Below are positions 35,334 to 45,369 of a stretch of DNA of 64,000 bases, piece after piece; the stretch's first letter is position 1; each line of letters opens with the position of its first letter. Below the pieces are notes generated by a model. That model saw only the letters and a list, made by a program, of their open reading frames with translations. It was not told the origin of the DNA and did no database searches. Both the position numbers and the translations under genes were made by a program. Source of the stretch: Thalassococcus profundi (lineage in GTDB: Bacteria > Pseudomonadota > Alphaproteobacteria > Rhodobacterales > Rhodobacteraceae); contig NZ_QPMK01000003.1 of NCBI RefSeq assembly GCF_003344785.1, positions 520,049-584,048 on the forward strand. The letters run 5' to 3'.

Positions 35334-35867
35334 TCAGCTGTTGCTGGCCTGCGGCTTGGCCGGAGCTGCTGCCGCTTGGCCGCCGCCCTGCTGCTGCTGG
35401 GGCGCGCCCGCGGGCGCCTTGCCTTTCGGCGACAGCGGATCGTCCTGGCGCTGCACGGAACCTTCGAAATGCGCGCCGCTCTCGATGGCGATGGTCTTGT
35501 GGATGATGTCGCCCTCGACCCGCGCGGTGGCGGTGAGGCGGACCTTGAGACCGCGGACCCGGCCCACAATGCGGCCGTTGATCACCACGTCGTCGGCAAC
35601 CACTTCGCCCTTGATCGTGGCGCTTTCGCCGATGGTCAGCAGGTGCGCGCGAATGTCACCCTCGACGGTGCCCTCGACCTGGATGTCGCCGGTGGTCTTG
35701 AGGTTGCCGGTGATGTGCAGATCGTTGGACAGAACCGATGCGGGCGGTTTTGCCTTGGGTGCGGAGGCCTTGAAGTCCTGCGGGGCAGGGCGCGGCATCT
35801 CGGGCGCGGCCGGCTTCGGATCTTCCGCCTTCGGTCCGGGCTCGTTGATCTTGCTTTTAGAAAACAT
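35334..35867 (-). CDS. Bactofilin
   Basis: A 177-residue cytoskeletal protein. A proline/lysine-rich N-terminal tail (1-45) precedes the bactofilin (DUF583) beta-helix of repeating short strands (about 45-140: DLHITGNLKTTGDIQVEGTV, then GRIVGRVRGLKVRL), and a low-complexity Q/G/A tail follows. Bactofilins polymerise without nucleotide and position cell-wall enzymes or organelles. Its start overlaps the 3' end of the M23 peptidase gene by 11 bases. This pairing is conserved, and the two proteins are expected to act together on peptidoglycan. Confidence 0.94.
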   Translation of the reverse strand: MFSKSKINEPGPKAEDPKPAAPEMPRPAPQDFKASAPKAKPPASVLSNDLHITGNLKTTGDIQVEGTVEGDIRAHLLTIGESATIKGEVVADDVVINGRIVGRVRGLKVRLTATARVEGDIIHKTIAIESGAHFEGSVQRQDDPLSPKGKAPAGAPQQQQGGGQAAAAPAKPQASNS

Positions 35868-37167
35868 CGTTTGCAGCCTTGATATAGATCATGGGGTTTA
35901 CAGCCTCACCGCCCACGCGCACTTCGTAGTGCAGATGCGTGCCGGTCGACCGTCCTGTATTTCCCATATCACCTATGTGCTGCCCGCGCGAGACCCTTTG
36001 GCCGACCTTCACGTGGATTTTCGACTGGTGCGCGTAGCGGGTTTCGATGCCGAATTCGTGCTGGATCTTCACCAGCCGGCCATAGCCCGACTGCCACCCG
36101 GCATGGACGACGACGCCGTCGGCGGTGGAGTAGATCGGGGTGCCGTGCGGTGCGGCGAAATCCGTTCCCGCATGCAGGCGGCCCCAGCGGTAGCCGAAGC
36201 CAGAGGTAAAGCGGAAGGCATCCTTGAGCGGCGAGGCGAAGGGCGCCTTCTGAGCCGCGATGCGGTAGAGGTTCAGTCGGTCCATCTCGCCCAGGATGCG
36301 GTTGGCGCGCAGGGTGTCGCCGGAGGGCTCTTCGCCGCGGGTGGACAGCGACAGAGGGGTGAGCGGGCCGCCCTGGCCGGAATAGCCGCGGCGCACCTGG
36401 CTGAGGATGCGGTCGGGGTCCATGCCCGCGGCTTCGAACATCTTGTCGAGCGGTTTGACCGACACGGTCATCGCCTCTTCGAGCTGCCGGAAGATGGTGT
36501 CGTTCTTTTCTTCCATCAGGCGAAGCTCGGAGGCCATCTCGTCGGCGCGCAGCAGCGCGTCCTGGGCATCGGCGACCACCTGGTCGCGCTCTGCCGCGGT
36601 CCGGGCCAGCGCCGCGTTGAGGAATTCCAGCGTGGCATCGTCGCCGCCGCCCGACGCGATGGCATCGGGATCGCCATCGATCTGCGCCTGCAGGCTGGCC
36701 AGCTTGGCGCTGACTTCCTCGCGGCGTTTCATGGTGTCCCGCAGGGTGGCCTGGATCACCTCGATGCCGGTCTCGATCTCGCGCCGGCGGGTTTCGGAGT
36801 CGAGCAGCTGGGACTGCATGATCGACACCTGTTCCAGCGCGGTGTTGAACCGCTCCTGCGCCGACTGCGCCTCGGCGGCGCGGGCGTCACGTTCGCGGCT
36901 GAGGTCGTTGAGCCGCATCTGGTAGGTCATCTGATCGCGTTTGGCCTGTTCGCGGAAGTTGCCGGCACCGATGCTGTCCATCAGCAGGATCGCCGTCGCG
37001 ACGATCGTCCAGGACAGGACCAGCGCGCCGCCCACACAGGCCAGAAGCTGGGTTTCCGATTTCAGTCTGATGAACCGTGTGTCCGTGTCAGACCGCAAAA
37101 ACAGTCGACGTTCGGGAAAGTAACGCTCCATGAGCGCATGTGTTTTGATCGCGAAACGCGTTCTCAC
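35857..37167 (-). CDS. M23 family (LytM-type) metallopeptidase with coiled coil
   Basis: A 436-residue envelope protein: one transmembrane helix near residues 42-65 (LLACVGGALVLSWTIVATAI), a long coiled coil (about 75-245), and a C-terminal M23 domain with the zinc motifs HAGTDFAAP and HLHYEV. M23 enzymes cut peptidoglycan cross-links; the domain has both HxxxD and HxH motifs, so it appears catalytically competent. The GTG at 37167 is used because family similarity (LMERYFPERRLFLRSDTDTR) begins soon after; the ATG at 37131 is an alternative. It is upstream partner of bactofilin. Confidence 0.9.
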   Translation of the reverse strand: MRTRFAIKTHALMERYFPERRLFLRSDTDTRFIRLKSETQLLACVGGALVLSWTIVATAILLMDSIGAGNFREQAKRDQMTYQMRLNDLSRERDARAAEAQSAQERFNTALEQVSIMQSQLLDSETRRREIETGIEVIQATLRDTMKRREEVSAKLASLQAQIDGDPDAIASGGGDDATLEFLNAALARTAAERDQVVADAQDALLRADEMASELRLMEEKNDTIFRQLEEAMTVSVKPLDKMFEAAGMDPDRILSQVRRGYSGQGGPLTPLSLSTRGEEPSGDTLRANRILGEMDRLNLYRIAAQKAPFASPLKDAFRFTSGFGYRWGRLHAGTDFAAPHGTPIYSTADGVVVHAGWQSGYGRLVKIQHEFGIETRYAHQSKIHVKVGQRVSRGQHIGDMGNTGRSTGTHLHYEVRVGGEAVNPMIYIKAANDVF

Positions 37168-37348
37168 CTGTACTGTCCTCTATCCCGTCCCCAATCAGCG
37201 GCACGTGGTCCCCCAACCCAGCACCTTGGGTCAGGGACTTACCCAGACATTCGCGTTATCGCAACATTTTTGACCGTCTGATTCGTTTCTTGCGGCGCAT
37301 TTGTGCTCATTTGGCAAAAATCCGCCGATCCCAAAGGCTTCCTGCTCC

Positions 37349-38158
37349 TTACTGCGGCTCGGTCAGAGGCCAGTAGAAATCCGGAGGAAGCCCTGCTTCG
37401 GCGCGCTTTTCGTCGTTGAATGGCGGTTTGAGCACACCGTGAAAATATTTTCTGACCAATTCGTGGAACACAGGCTTGGGGTCTAGGCCATCGCGGCCGC
37501 AGAGGAAATGGAACCATTTCGACCCATAGGCGACGTGCCCGACTTCCTCGGCATAGATCGATTCCAGGGCGGCGACGGCGCTGTCGGCCCCGGCCTTGCG
37601 GAAGAGGTCGATCATGCCCGGCGTGACGTCGAGGCCGCGCGCCTCGAGCACCATGGGCACCACTGCGAGACGGCCCATGTGGTCCTCCGCCGTGTCCTCT
37701 GCCGCGCGCCACATGCCGGCATGGGCGGGCAGCGCACCGTAGAAGCTGCCCAACTCTTCGAGGCAATCGCACATCAGGTTGAAGTGTTTCGACTCCTCGT
37801 CCGCCGCCTTGACCCAATCGTCGTAATAGCCGGGCGGCATCGGGACATGGGCGAAGCGCGCCACCAGGTCCCAGTGCAGGTCGACGGCGTTGAGCTCGAT
37901 ATGCGCCACGGCGTGCAGCAGGGCGATGCGGCCCTGCGGGCTGCCCGGCTTGCGCTTGGGCACGTCGCGCGGATCCAGCAGTTCCGGTGTCTCGGGCCGG
38001 GCGGGACGGGGCGGCGGCGCGGCGGTGCCGACGGGCGGCGCATGGCCTGCGTCGCGCGCGGCGAACCACGCGGCGGCGTGGCGGCGCGACATGGCGGTCT
38101 TGTCACGCCCGTCGGCGGTCGACAGAACCTCGACCGCCATCTGGGACAGCGTCTGCAC
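37349..38158 (-). CDS. DUF455 ferritin-like domain protein
   Basis: About 269 residues. Four-helix ferritin-like protein with candidate di-iron ligands in AHIELNAVDLHW, ADEESKHFNL and YAEEVGHVAYG, the DUF455 pattern. Function unknown; homologues resemble oxidases or oxygenases. The start is uncertain: the GTG at 38158 (VQTLSQMAVEVLSTADG) keeps the conserved N-terminus, the ATG at 38140 is next, and neither has a good ribosome-binding site. It lies 5 bases after the bcp stop and is probably translated from the bcp transcript. Confidence 0.83.
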   Translation of the reverse strand: MQTLSQMAVEVLSTADGRDKTAMSRRHAAAWFAARDAGHAPPVGTAAPPPRPARPETPELLDPRDVPKRKPGSPQGRIALLHAVAHIELNAVDLHWDLVARFAHVPMPPGYYDDWVKAADEESKHFNLMCDCLEELGSFYGALPAHAGMWRAAEDTAEDHMGRLAVVPMVLEARGLDVTPGMIDLFRKAGADSAVAALESIYAEEVGHVAYGSKWFHFLCGRDGLDPKPVFHELVRKYFHGVLKPPFNDEKRAEAGLPPDFYWPLTEPQ

Positions 38159-38163
38159 GGGAC

Positions 38164-38616
38164 TCAGAGCGACTTGGCGGCTTCGAGCACCTCTTCCGCG
38201 TGGCCCGGCACCTTGACCTTGTCCCAGCGCTTCACGATGTCGCCGTGAGCGTCGATCAGCACGGTCGTGCGTTCGATCCCCATGAAGGTCTTGCCGTACA
38301 TCTTCTTTTCCTTCCAGACGCCATATTCTTCGCAGACATCGCTGTTCTCGTCCGACAGCAGCGGCACGGTCAGGTCCTTCTTGGCCATGAACTTCTCGTG
38401 ACTGGCGATGCTGTCCTTCGAGATGCCGTAGACCTTGACGCCGATCTCTTCGAAGGCTGGCAGCAGGTGCGTGAAGGCCTCGTTTTCCTTGGTGCAGCCC
38501 GAGGTATCGTCGCGCGGATAGAAGAACAGCACCACCGGCGACGGGCGCAGTGCCGAGAGGGTCACGTCCTCTCCGCCGGTGACGGGCAGGGTGAAATCGG
38601 GGGCGGTGTCGGTCAT
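38164..38616 (-). CDS. bcp: Thioredoxin-dependent peroxiredoxin (BCP/PrxQ type)
   Basis: A 150-residue peroxiredoxin that reduces hydrogen peroxide and organic hydroperoxides. The peroxidatic cysteine lies in DTSGCTKEN (about residue 41) after VVLFFYPRD; the resolving cysteine five residues later, present in E. coli Bcp, is absent here, but a Cys occurs in DVCEEYGVW. It is cytosolic and followed by the DUF455 gene. Confidence 0.92.
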   Translation of the reverse strand: MTDTAPDFTLPVTGGEDVTLSALRPSPVVLFFYPRDDTSGCTKENEAFTHLLPAFEEIGVKVYGISKDSIASHEKFMAKKDLTVPLLSDENSDVCEEYGVWKEKKMYGKTFMGIERTTVLIDAHGDIVKRWDKVKVPGHAEEVLEAAKSL

Positions 38617-38700
38617 GCTGGCGCTCCGTAATGCATTTTTTCCCGTATCGGTTCATAGTAGAACCGAGGCCAAGAATAAAACGAAGAGGCAGCCCGTCCA

Positions 38701-41700
38701 GTGACCGACCCTGAAAGCCGTGCCCCCATCGCGCCGCCGCGCCGCAGGCGCCGGGCGGGGCTTTGGGTTCTGCTGTGCTTCGTGCTGGTGGTGTCGGGCC
38801 TGGGGGTCGGCGTCTGGGCCGCGGTCGGCAAACCGCTGAGCGCGCCCGAGTGGCTGCGCGACAGGATCGCGGACCGGCTGGCGGCAGCGGTACCGGACCT
38901 GGCGGTCACCTTCGGAGAGCTTGGCGTGGTGGTGCAACCCGGCGGCAACGCGCGCATCCGTCTGGGCGAGGTCGATGTCGCCACCCCGGCCGGGGCGCCG
39001 GTCGCATCGCTGGAAAGCGTTGAGGTGGCGTTGTCCCTGGGCGCGCTGCTGCGCGGGCAGTTATCGCTGCGTGACGCACGGGTGGCCGGGGTGTTCCTGT
39101 CGATGCAGCGCGATGCCGACGGCCGGCTCGGGCTGGCGCTGGGGCAGGCCTTCGATCCGACGCGCGAACGCCCGGACGTGCCGACGCTGGTGGCGGGGCT
39201 CGACCGGTTGCTCACCGATCCGCGGCTTGCGGGTCTGCGCCGGATCGAGGCCGAGGCGGTCACTTTGCGCTACGACGACGACCGCGCGCGGCGTGGCTGG
39301 ACAGCCGATGGCGGACAACTGCGGCTGGTGCGCGACGGGGCCACGCTGCGCTTTGACGGGACGCTGTCGGTGTTGGGCGGCGGCGGATCGGTGGCGTCGC
39401 TGGCGGTCAATGCCGAAAGCCCGATCGGCCAGTCCTGGGTCGAGTTCGGTTTGAACCTGTCCGACCTGCCTTCGGGCGATATCGCGACGCAAAGCCCGGG
39501 CCTGTCGTGGCTGCGCGCGCTCCGGGCGCCGATCTCGGGTGCGCTGCGCGGGCGGCTCGACGCGGGTGGTGGGCTGGGTCCGCTGAACGCGACGCTTCAG
39601 ATCGGCGCTGGCGTGCTGCAACCCAACCTGCGCACCAAGCCGATCCCGTTCCGCGGCGCGCGCACCTATTTCACCTACGACCCGGCGCAGGATCAGCTGC
39701 GCTTTGCCGAGATTTCGGTGGACAGCGAGCTGGGGGCCGCCAGCGCCGAGGGCCGTGCCACGATTCAGAACGACGATGGCGGCTGGCCCGAGGCGTTGCT
39801 GGGGCAGTTCACCCTGTCCGGCCTCACCGCCGATCCGGGCGGATTTCTGGCCCGCGACATCGACCTCGCCCGCGCCGAGATGGATTTTCGCCTGGAACTG
39901 GCGCCGTTCCGGCTGACGCTGGGCCGGCTGCGGATCGACGACCCCAGCCTGCCGGTGCACCTGAGCGGCGCGTTCACCGCCGGAGAGGCGGGCTGGCAGG
40001 TGGCGCTCGACGGTTCGGTCGCCCGCGCCGCGCCGGACCAGATTGCGGCCTACTGGCCGCCCACGTTGTCGCCGCGGACGCGCGACTGGTTCACCCGCAA
40101 CGTGCTGGGCGGAGAGGCGCGCGACGTGCAGATGGCCCTGCGCGCCGAGGAGGGCGCGCGCCCGTCGCTCTATCTCGATTTCGGGTTCCGGGACGCGCGG
40201 CTGCGCTACGCGCGGACCCTGCCGGAGGTGACAGGCGGCGCGGGACAGTTCACCCTGATCGACAACCGTCTGTCGGTGATGGTCGACGCAGGGATCGTGA
40301 CCCCGCCCGAGGGTGGCGCGCTTGACATCGCGGGGTCGAGTTTTGCCATCCCCGACACCCGCCAGAAGCCCGCCACCGGAGAGCTTGCCCTGCGCGCCGC
40401 GGGGCCTGTCACCGCGGCCCTGTCCTTTCTCGACCAGGAACCGCTGGAGATCCTCACCAAGGCCGGGCGTCCGGTGGACCTTGCCGAGGGGCGCGCCGAG
40501 GTCTCGGGCCGGCTGACCCTGCCGCTTCGCAAGGGGATACGCCTGCCGGACATGGACTTTGCCTTCGCCGGCCGGCTGCTGGACGTCTCCAGCGACACCG
40601 TCGTGCCGGGCCGCCGCCTTGCGGGCGAGAATCTGACGCTTTCGGTGACGCCGTCGCAGCTGCAGATATCGGGCCCGGTGGATTTCTCCGGCGTGCCGGT
40701 GAGCGGCAGCTGGACCCTCCCGCTGGGACAGCCGGGCGCGGGCAGCCGGGTCGACGGCACCGTGACGCTGAGCGCGCAGAGCCTTGCCGCGTTGGGGATC
40801 GCCCTGCCGCCGGGCCTGGTGTCGGGCAGCGGGCCGGCGGAGCTGACACTCGATCTGGCACGCGGGCAGGCGCCGCGCTTTGCGCTTGGCTCCGACCTTG
40901 CCGGGCTGGGTTTGTCGCTGCCGCAGATCGGCTGGCAGCTCTCCCGCGGCGCCACCGGCCGGCTCGCCGTCTCGGGCCAACTGGGGACCAACCCGCGGAT
41001 CGAGGCGCTGTCGCTGAACGCGGGCGGTCTTGTCACCAGTGGCCGGGTCGACCTGGCACCCGGCGGGCGGCTGGAGCGGATCGTGCTGGACCGGGTGCGC
41101 CTGAACGGCTGGCTCGACGCGCCGGTGGTGTTGACCGGGCGCGGCCCCGGACAGGCTCCGGCGGTGGCGGTGAACGGTGGCAGCGTCGATCTGCGGCGCG
41201 CGCCCTTTGGCACAGGCGGTGGCGGCGGCGGCGGCAACGGGACCACCGTGACCGTGGCGCTGGACCGCCTGCAGCTGTCGGATGGCATCGTCCTGCGCAA
41301 CCTGCGCGGCAGGTTCGACACCCGCGGCGGGCTGCGCGGCGACTTTACCGGCAACATGACGCCCAAGGCGCCGATCCGCGGGCAGGTGCTGCCGCAGAAC
41401 GGCCGCACCGCCCTGCGTCTGGCCGCCGACGAAGCCGGCCGCGTGCTCGACGCGGCGGGGCTCTTGCGCAACGTGCAGGGCGGGCGGCTGACGCTGAATC
41501 TGGTGCCCGTCGCTGGCGCACCCGGGCACTACGACGGCGCGCTGCGCGTACTGGAGCCGCGGCTGCGCGACGCACCCGCCATCGCGTCGCTGCTCGACGC
41601 GGTCAGCATCGTCGGGCTGATCGACCAGCTCGAAGGGCCGGGCATCTATTTTTCCGAGGTCGACGCGCGCTTCCGGCTGACACCCAGCCAGGTAATCCTG

Positions 41701-41991
41701 CAACGCTCCAGCGCGACGGGGCCGTCGATGGGAATCTCGATGGACGGCTATTTCAACCTCGGCACCCGGCAGCTGGACATGCAGGGGGTGGTGTCGCCGA
41801 TCTACGTGCTCAACTCCATCGGCAGTTTCCTGACGCGCAAGGGCGAAGGCCTGATCGGCTTCAACTTCACCCTCGGCGGCCCGGCGTCGCGCCCGAGGGT
41901 TGCGGTCAATCCGCTTTCGGTGTTCACCCCCGGCATGTTCCGCGAGATCTTCCGCCGCCCGCCGCCGGGAAGCGCCCAACCCAGCCAATAG
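38701..41991 (+). CDS. AsmA/YhdP-like large envelope protein
   Basis: A 1096-residue protein with one N-terminal transmembrane helix ([20 protein letters not shown], residues 21-40) and a very long periplasmic beta-rich region containing DUF3971-like repeats and an AsmA-like C-terminal segment ([20 protein letters not shown]). YhdP/TamB/YdbH proteins bridge the membranes and carry phospholipids to the outer membrane; this protein has the matching layout. It begins at a GTG and queA starts 8 bases after its stop. Assignment to YhdP proper is by layout, not by diagnostic residues. Confidence 0.82.
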   Translation: MTDPESRAPIAPPRRRRRAGLWVLLCFVLVVSGLGVGVWAAVGKPLSAPEWLRDRIADRLAAAVPDLAVTFGELGVVVQPGGNARIRLGEVDVATPAGAPVASLESVEVALSLGALLRGQLSLRDARVAGVFLSMQRDADGRLGLALGQAFDPTRERPDVPTLVAGLDRLLTDPRLAGLRRIEAEAVTLRYDDDRARRGWTADGGQLRLVRDGATLRFDGTLSVLGGGGSVASLAVNAESPIGQSWVEFGLNLSDLPSGDIATQSPGLSWLRALRAPISGALRGRLDAGGGLGPLNATLQIGAGVLQPNLRTKPIPFRGARTYFTYDPAQDQLRFAEISVDSELGAASAEGRATIQNDDGGWPEALLGQFTLSGLTADPGGFLARDIDLARAEMDFRLELAPFRLTLGRLRIDDPSLPVHLSGAFTAGEAGWQVALDGSVARAAPDQIAAYWPPTLSPRTRDWFTRNVLGGEARDVQMALRAEEGARPSLYLDFGFRDARLRYARTLPEVTGGAGQFTLIDNRLSVMVDAGIVTPPEGGALDIAGSSFAIPDTRQKPATGELALRAAGPVTAALSFLDQEPLEILTKAGRPVDLAEGRAEVSGRLTLPLRKGIRLPDMDFAFAGRLLDVSSDTVVPGRRLAGENLTLSVTPSQLQISGPVDFSGVPVSGSWTLPLGQPGAGSRVDGTVTLSAQSLAALGIALPPGLVSGSGPAELTLDLARGQAPRFALGSDLAGLGLSLPQIGWQLSRGATGRLAVSGQLGTNPRIEALSLNAGGLVTSGRVDLAPGGRLERIVLDRVRLNGWLDAPVVLTGRGPGQAPAVAVNGGSVDLRRAPFGTGGGGGGGNGTTVTVALDRLQLSDGIVLRNLRGRFDTRGGLRGDFTGNMTPKAPIRGQVLPQNGRTALRLAADEAGRVLDAAGLLRNVQGGRLTLNLVPVAGAPGHYDGALRVLEPRLRDAPAIASLLDAVSIVGLIDQLEGPGIYFSEVDARFRLTPSQVILQRSSATGPSMGISMDGYFNLGTRQLDMQGVVSPIYVLNSIGSFLTRKGEGLIGFNFTLGGPASRPRVAVNPLSVFTPGMFREIFRRPPPGSAQPSQ

Positions 41992-41999
41992 GCCCGCCG

Positions 42000-43049
42000 A
42001 TGAAGCTGTCCGATTTCGACTTCGACCTGCCCGAGCGGCTGATCGCCACGCGTCCCGCACGGCCGCGCTCTTCGGCGCGGCTGCTGGTGGCGCAGGGCGA
42101 CCGCATCGCCGACGCGGTGGTGCGCGACCTCGGCGACTGGCTGCGCCCCGGCGACCGCCTGGTGCTGAACGACACCAAGGTGATCCCAGCGCGGCTGAGC
42201 GGTCTGCGCCGCCGCGACGGAGCCGAAGGCCCGACCGAGGCGCGGATCGAGGTCACGCTGCTGGAGCCGCAGGCGGACGGCAGCTGGTCCGCGCTGGTCA
42301 AGCCGCTGAAGAAGGTGCGTGACGGCGAAGAGATCACGTTTTCCAGCGACTTGGCGGCGGTTCTTGAGACCCGCGACGACGGCCGCGCACGGCTGCGCTT
42401 CAACCTCGCGGGGGACGATTTCGACGCGGCGCTGGCCAAGGCGGGCGCGATGCCGCTGCCGCCCTATATCGCCGCCAAGCGCCCCGCCGACGCTCGCGAT
42501 CACGAGGATTACCAGACGGTCTGGGCCCGGAATGCCGGCGCCGTCGCCGCGCCCACGGCGTCGCTGCATTTCGACACCGACCTGCTGGACCGGCTCGCGG
42601 CGCAGGGCATCGGCTTCACCCATGTGACGCTGCACGTCGGCGCGGGGACCTTTCTGCCGGTGAAAGTCGAGGATGTGACCGCGCACCGGATGCATGCGGA
42701 ATGGGGCGAAGTGTCCGCAACCGCCGCCGCCGAAATCGCCGCCACCAAGGCCGCCGGTCACCGGGTGATCCCCGTGGGCACCACCGCGCTGCGCCTGATC
42801 GAAACGGCGGCGCGCGACACCGGGGCGATCGCGCCATGGGAGGGCGAGACCGACATCTTTATCTACCCGGGGTTCGACTTCCGGGTGACCGACGCACTGA
42901 TGACCAACTTCCACCTGCCGAAATCGACGCTGATGATGCTGGTCTCGGCGCTGATGGGACAGCAGCGCGTGCGCGATATCTACGCCCATGCCATCGCACG
43001 GGAGTACCGGTTCTTTTCCTACGGAGACGCCTCGCTGCTGATCCCCTGA
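42000..43049 (+). CDS. queA: S-adenosylmethionine:tRNA ribosyltransferase-isomerase
   Basis: QueA transfers and isomerises the ribosyl part of SAM onto 7-aminomethyl-deazaguanine in tRNA, making epoxyqueuosine. The 349-residue protein shows the family blocks [14 protein letters not shown] at its N-terminus, [11 protein letters not shown], and [35 protein letters not shown] near the C-terminus. Tightly linked to the AsmA-like gene; tgt is not in the window. Confidence 0.96.
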   Translation: MKLSDFDFDLPERLIATRPARPRSSARLLVAQGDRIADAVVRDLGDWLRPGDRLVLNDTKVIPARLSGLRRRDGAEGPTEARIEVTLLEPQADGSWSALVKPLKKVRDGEEITFSSDLAAVLETRDDGRARLRFNLAGDDFDAALAKAGAMPLPPYIAAKRPADARDHEDYQTVWARNAGAVAAPTASLHFDTDLLDRLAAQGIGFTHVTLHVGAGTFLPVKVEDVTAHRMHAEWGEVSATAAAEIAATKAAGHRVIPVGTTALRLIETAARDTGAIAPWEGETDIFIYPGFDFRVTDALMTNFHLPKSTLMMLVSALMGQQRVRDIYAHAIAREYRFFSYGDASLLIP

Positions 43050-43052
43050 GGA

Positions 43053-43307
43053 TCAGACGGAGGGTTTCACCTTCTTGTACTTGGCTTCCAGCACCTTGAA
43101 ATTGGCGTTGCCACCCGGGCCTTTCTCGACCGTGACCCACTTGCCGCCGTTCGGGTTCTTGGCCTGAACGGTGCAGCCGGAATTGCGGCATTTGATGCGC
43201 AGTTCGGTGCCGTCGCTGTATTTCCATTTCGCATCGCCGGCGAGGGCGGGTGCGGTTGTGGTGCCGAGCGCGAGGGCCGCGGCGAGAATCATTTTGGGAA
43301 AAGTCAT
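43053..43307 (-). CDS. Small secreted protein, unknown function
   Basis: An 84-residue product with a clear signal peptide (MTFPKMILAAALALGTTTAPALA, cleavage near residue 23) and a mature part of about 60 residues with a CRNSGC cysteine pair and basic C-terminus (EAKYKKVKPSV). CAGGAG lies 7 bases before the ATG at 43307. The open frame continues upstream but without protein-like sequence. No family recognised; a periplasmic basic domain stabilised by one disulfide is likely. Converges on queA, three bases apart. Confidence 0.7.
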   Translation of the reverse strand: MTFPKMILAAALALGTTTAPALAGDAKWKYSDGTELRIKCRNSGCTVQAKNPNGGKWVTVEKGPGGNANFKVLEAKYKKVKPSV

Positions 43308-43396
43308 TGGATATCTCCTGAACCAACGCGAAAATCTTAGGTCCAAGCCGGCGACGCTGTCTACAGAAATGGGCTCAGAGCCAGCGTCCGTCCGGT

Positions 43397-44701
43397 CTAT
43401 CGCAGAACCACCGTGTCCGATTGCAGCATCGTGCGGGCGTTGAGGCAGATCGGCAGCAGCTCGAGCTGGGTCGTGATTTCGGAGATCTCGCTCACCATGG
43501 GGTTCACGATTCCGCCCAGCACGCCGAGCGTCTCGCCGAGTACGTCGCCGGTTTGCGCCACGGTTTTGTCGAGATACGCGCCCAGCGGCGTATCGGTGGA
43601 CACAAGGGCCGGGATGTTGGCCATGGCCGCCGCATCTACGAAGAGCACGATACGCACCCCGTCTCCGGGCGCGCAGGGCGGGGAGCCGGTCAGGATCGCA
43701 TCGGGCCGCAGCGACACCTCGTCCAGATCGTGCAATAGCGAAGTGAGGTTCGACACCACCAGCGATGCCTCGAGCCGGACCTCGCCGTCGAACCGCACGG
43801 GACATTCGGAAAAGATCGCGGCGTTTTGCAGCACGAAGCCTTCACCCAGGCGCAGCACCTCGTTATCTTCGCAATCCACGTAGAAGCTGCCGTTGCTCAT
43901 CACCTGGATGTCGTCCAGGTCGTCGAGCTTTAGGTTCCGTGTCGCGGTTTCCGCAGCGCGACGCAGGTCGGACTTTCGCAGCGAGGGCGGACCGCCGAAC
44001 AGGTTGACCCGGTCGAGGCTCAGCCCCTGCGCGAGGATGTCGTTGATCAGCCGGTCAGTGGCACCGTTCTTCCAGATCGGCTTGGCCCCATAATCGATCT
44101 CGGCTTCGGCCATCAGGCAAACGCCCAGATAAACGTTCTTGGACGATACGTCGACGCGGGTCTGCAGCGACAGGAGCGGATCGGGGCATTCCAGCTCGGG
44201 CCGGGTCCGGATTTCTGCCACGGCGCGGCCCCGGATGTTCCACGGATCGTAGCCGAAGAGCTTGACGAAGAGCAGGGGTTCGGCGGTGCGGAACCGGTCC
44301 TCGCGGTTCAGAGTGACCCGCACCGCGGTGGCGCTCCGCTCCGGGGCGTGGTCGCTCAGCGGCACGAAAGCTCGGGTCACCGGATTCAAATGCCCCAGGT
44401 CGAAGCTTTCCTCGTTCCAGGCATTCGCGATATCGGCCTGGTCCAAGCTCGCCCTGGCGACGCGGTAGGCCACGGATATCGGAGTCTCATTGCGCACCGG
44501 TTCCGAGGCACGGATCGCCGCGCTGATCGCTGCAGCTTCTGCCGAGGATTGCAGGATCTCGGACACCCGCCAAGCGTTGGCGATGTCGACGGCACCACCA
44601 CCCAGCAGCAGACAGATGACGGTAATAAACAGGCTGGCCAAGGTGCCGGTGCCGCCTTCGTCGCTGGCGTGACGGCGAAGTGATTCAAAACGGCGCATCA
44701 T
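43397..44701 (-). CDS. TadG-like Flp pilus assembly protein
   Basis: A 434-residue protein with a short basic N-terminus and one transmembrane helix (GTLASLFITVICLLLGGGAV, residues 18-37) followed by a long extracytoplasmic domain, the TadG/TadE-like layout. The N-terminal motif DEGGTGTLASLF resembles the pseudopilin-type processing region. It follows the TadE-like gene with a four-base overlap, and together these resemble minor pseudopilins of a Tad (Flp) pilus. No tadA, cpaF or flp gene is in the window, so this is a detached pair or an outlying part of a Tad system. Confidence 0.75.
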   Translation of the reverse strand: MMRRFESLRRHASDEGGTGTLASLFITVICLLLGGGAVDIANAWRVSEILQSSAEAAAISAAIRASEPVRNETPISVAYRVARASLDQADIANAWNEESFDLGHLNPVTRAFVPLSDHAPERSATAVRVTLNREDRFRTAEPLLFVKLFGYDPWNIRGRAVAEIRTRPELECPDPLLSLQTRVDVSSKNVYLGVCLMAEAEIDYGAKPIWKNGATDRLINDILAQGLSLDRVNLFGGPPSLRKSDLRRAAETATRNLKLDDLDDIQVMSNGSFYVDCEDNEVLRLGEGFVLQNAAIFSECPVRFDGEVRLEASLVVSNLTSLLHDLDEVSLRPDAILTGSPPCAPGDGVRIVLFVDAAAMANIPALVSTDTPLGAYLDKTVAQTGDVLGETLGVLGGIVNPMVSEISEITTQLELLPICLNARTMLQSDTVVLR

Positions 44702-45108
44702 TCCGGCTCCCTAAGCATGTGGACGCGGGCCGTCATCGTCCCCACCACGTAGCGGCCCAGCACCGGGGTCAGCGCCACCTTCGTGGCGTCGAGTCTCACG
44801 ACAACTGCGACCTCGTCCTTCAGTGTCGTGATCGTCACCGAGTAGGGTGTGTCGTCGAAGAACAGCGCGTCGCGCAGGTGTTCTTCGGCCGCATCGGGTG
44901 TGACGCGATGGATCGACACCGCCCGCGCCGTGTTGCGCGCCGCGTTCCACATGCTGGCGTTGGACACCATCAGGTAGGAGAAATCGATGATCAGCAGCAG
45001 CATCACCAGAAGGAAAGGCGTCCAAATGGCAAACTCCGCCGAATAGGAGCCGGATTCACTTCTGCAAAAACCGACAGCACCGGTACGCAAGCGACACATG
45101 TTCACCAT
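44698..45108 (-). CDS. TadE-like pilus assembly protein
   Basis: A 136-residue protein. The motif SESGSYSAEFAIWTPFLLVM (residues 18-37) matches the TadE prepilin-type region with a conserved Glu before a hydrophobic helix, then an extracytoplasmic domain. TadE-type proteins are processed by the TadV/CpaA prepilin peptidase and needed for Flp pilus assembly. The start ATG at 45108 is used; an ATG three codons later would also work. A perfect CtrA box lies about 120 bases upstream. Couples by overlap to the TadG-like gene. Confidence 0.75.
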   Translation of the reverse strand: MVNMCRLRTGAVGFCRSESGSYSAEFAIWTPFLLVMLLLIIDFSYLMVSNASMWNAARNTARAVSIHRVTPDAAEEHLRDALFFDDTPYSVTITTLKDEVAVVVRLDATKVALTPVLGRYVVGTMTARVHMLREPE

Positions 45109-45225
45109 TGGATTCCCTTTCGCCGAAACCGTGTTGTCAAGGTCATTTTTTGGGTTTCTTGAATTTAATTGTGAACTTAATTGTGTCGGAAGTTGGGCGC
45201 GAATGGCGTGATTGGGGCTTACTGG

Positions 45226-45240
45226 TTAATAAATAGTTAA
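45226..45240. promoter_or_regulatory. Perfect CtrA box TTAA-N7-TTAA
   Basis: TTAA at 45226-45229 and TTAA at 45237-45240 are separated by exactly seven bases, the CtrA consensus in alphaproteobacteria. It lies about 120 bases upstream of the TadE-like start. CtrA commonly controls pilus and motility genes in this order, so the context fits. The site also overlaps the stop of the small open frame. Confidence 0.55.
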
Positions 45241-45369
45241 TGCGTTCAGGTAAGTCACGTAATTATAGGCGCTTAATCTTATCAATGATAATTCATTTTC
45301 AGAGAAATCTGGTTCTGAGAAAAATTGACGCCCTGCCCATTGTGAGCGCATTGTTAGTAAGGCTTTCAT
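45226..45369 (-). CDS. Possible small protein, 47 residues, unrecognised
   Basis: An ATG at 45369 preceded by GGGGGAAC opens a 47-residue frame beginning MKALLTMRSQWAGRQFF and ending YNYVTYLNALTIY, without a transmembrane segment or known motif. It lies in the AT-rich island in the same direction as the TadE-like gene. It does not look like an Flp pilin. It may be a chance frame; the only support is the start context and the directional match. Confidence 0.25.
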   Translation of the reverse strand: MKALLTMRSQWAGRQFFSEPDFSENELSLIRLSAYNYVTYLNALTIY

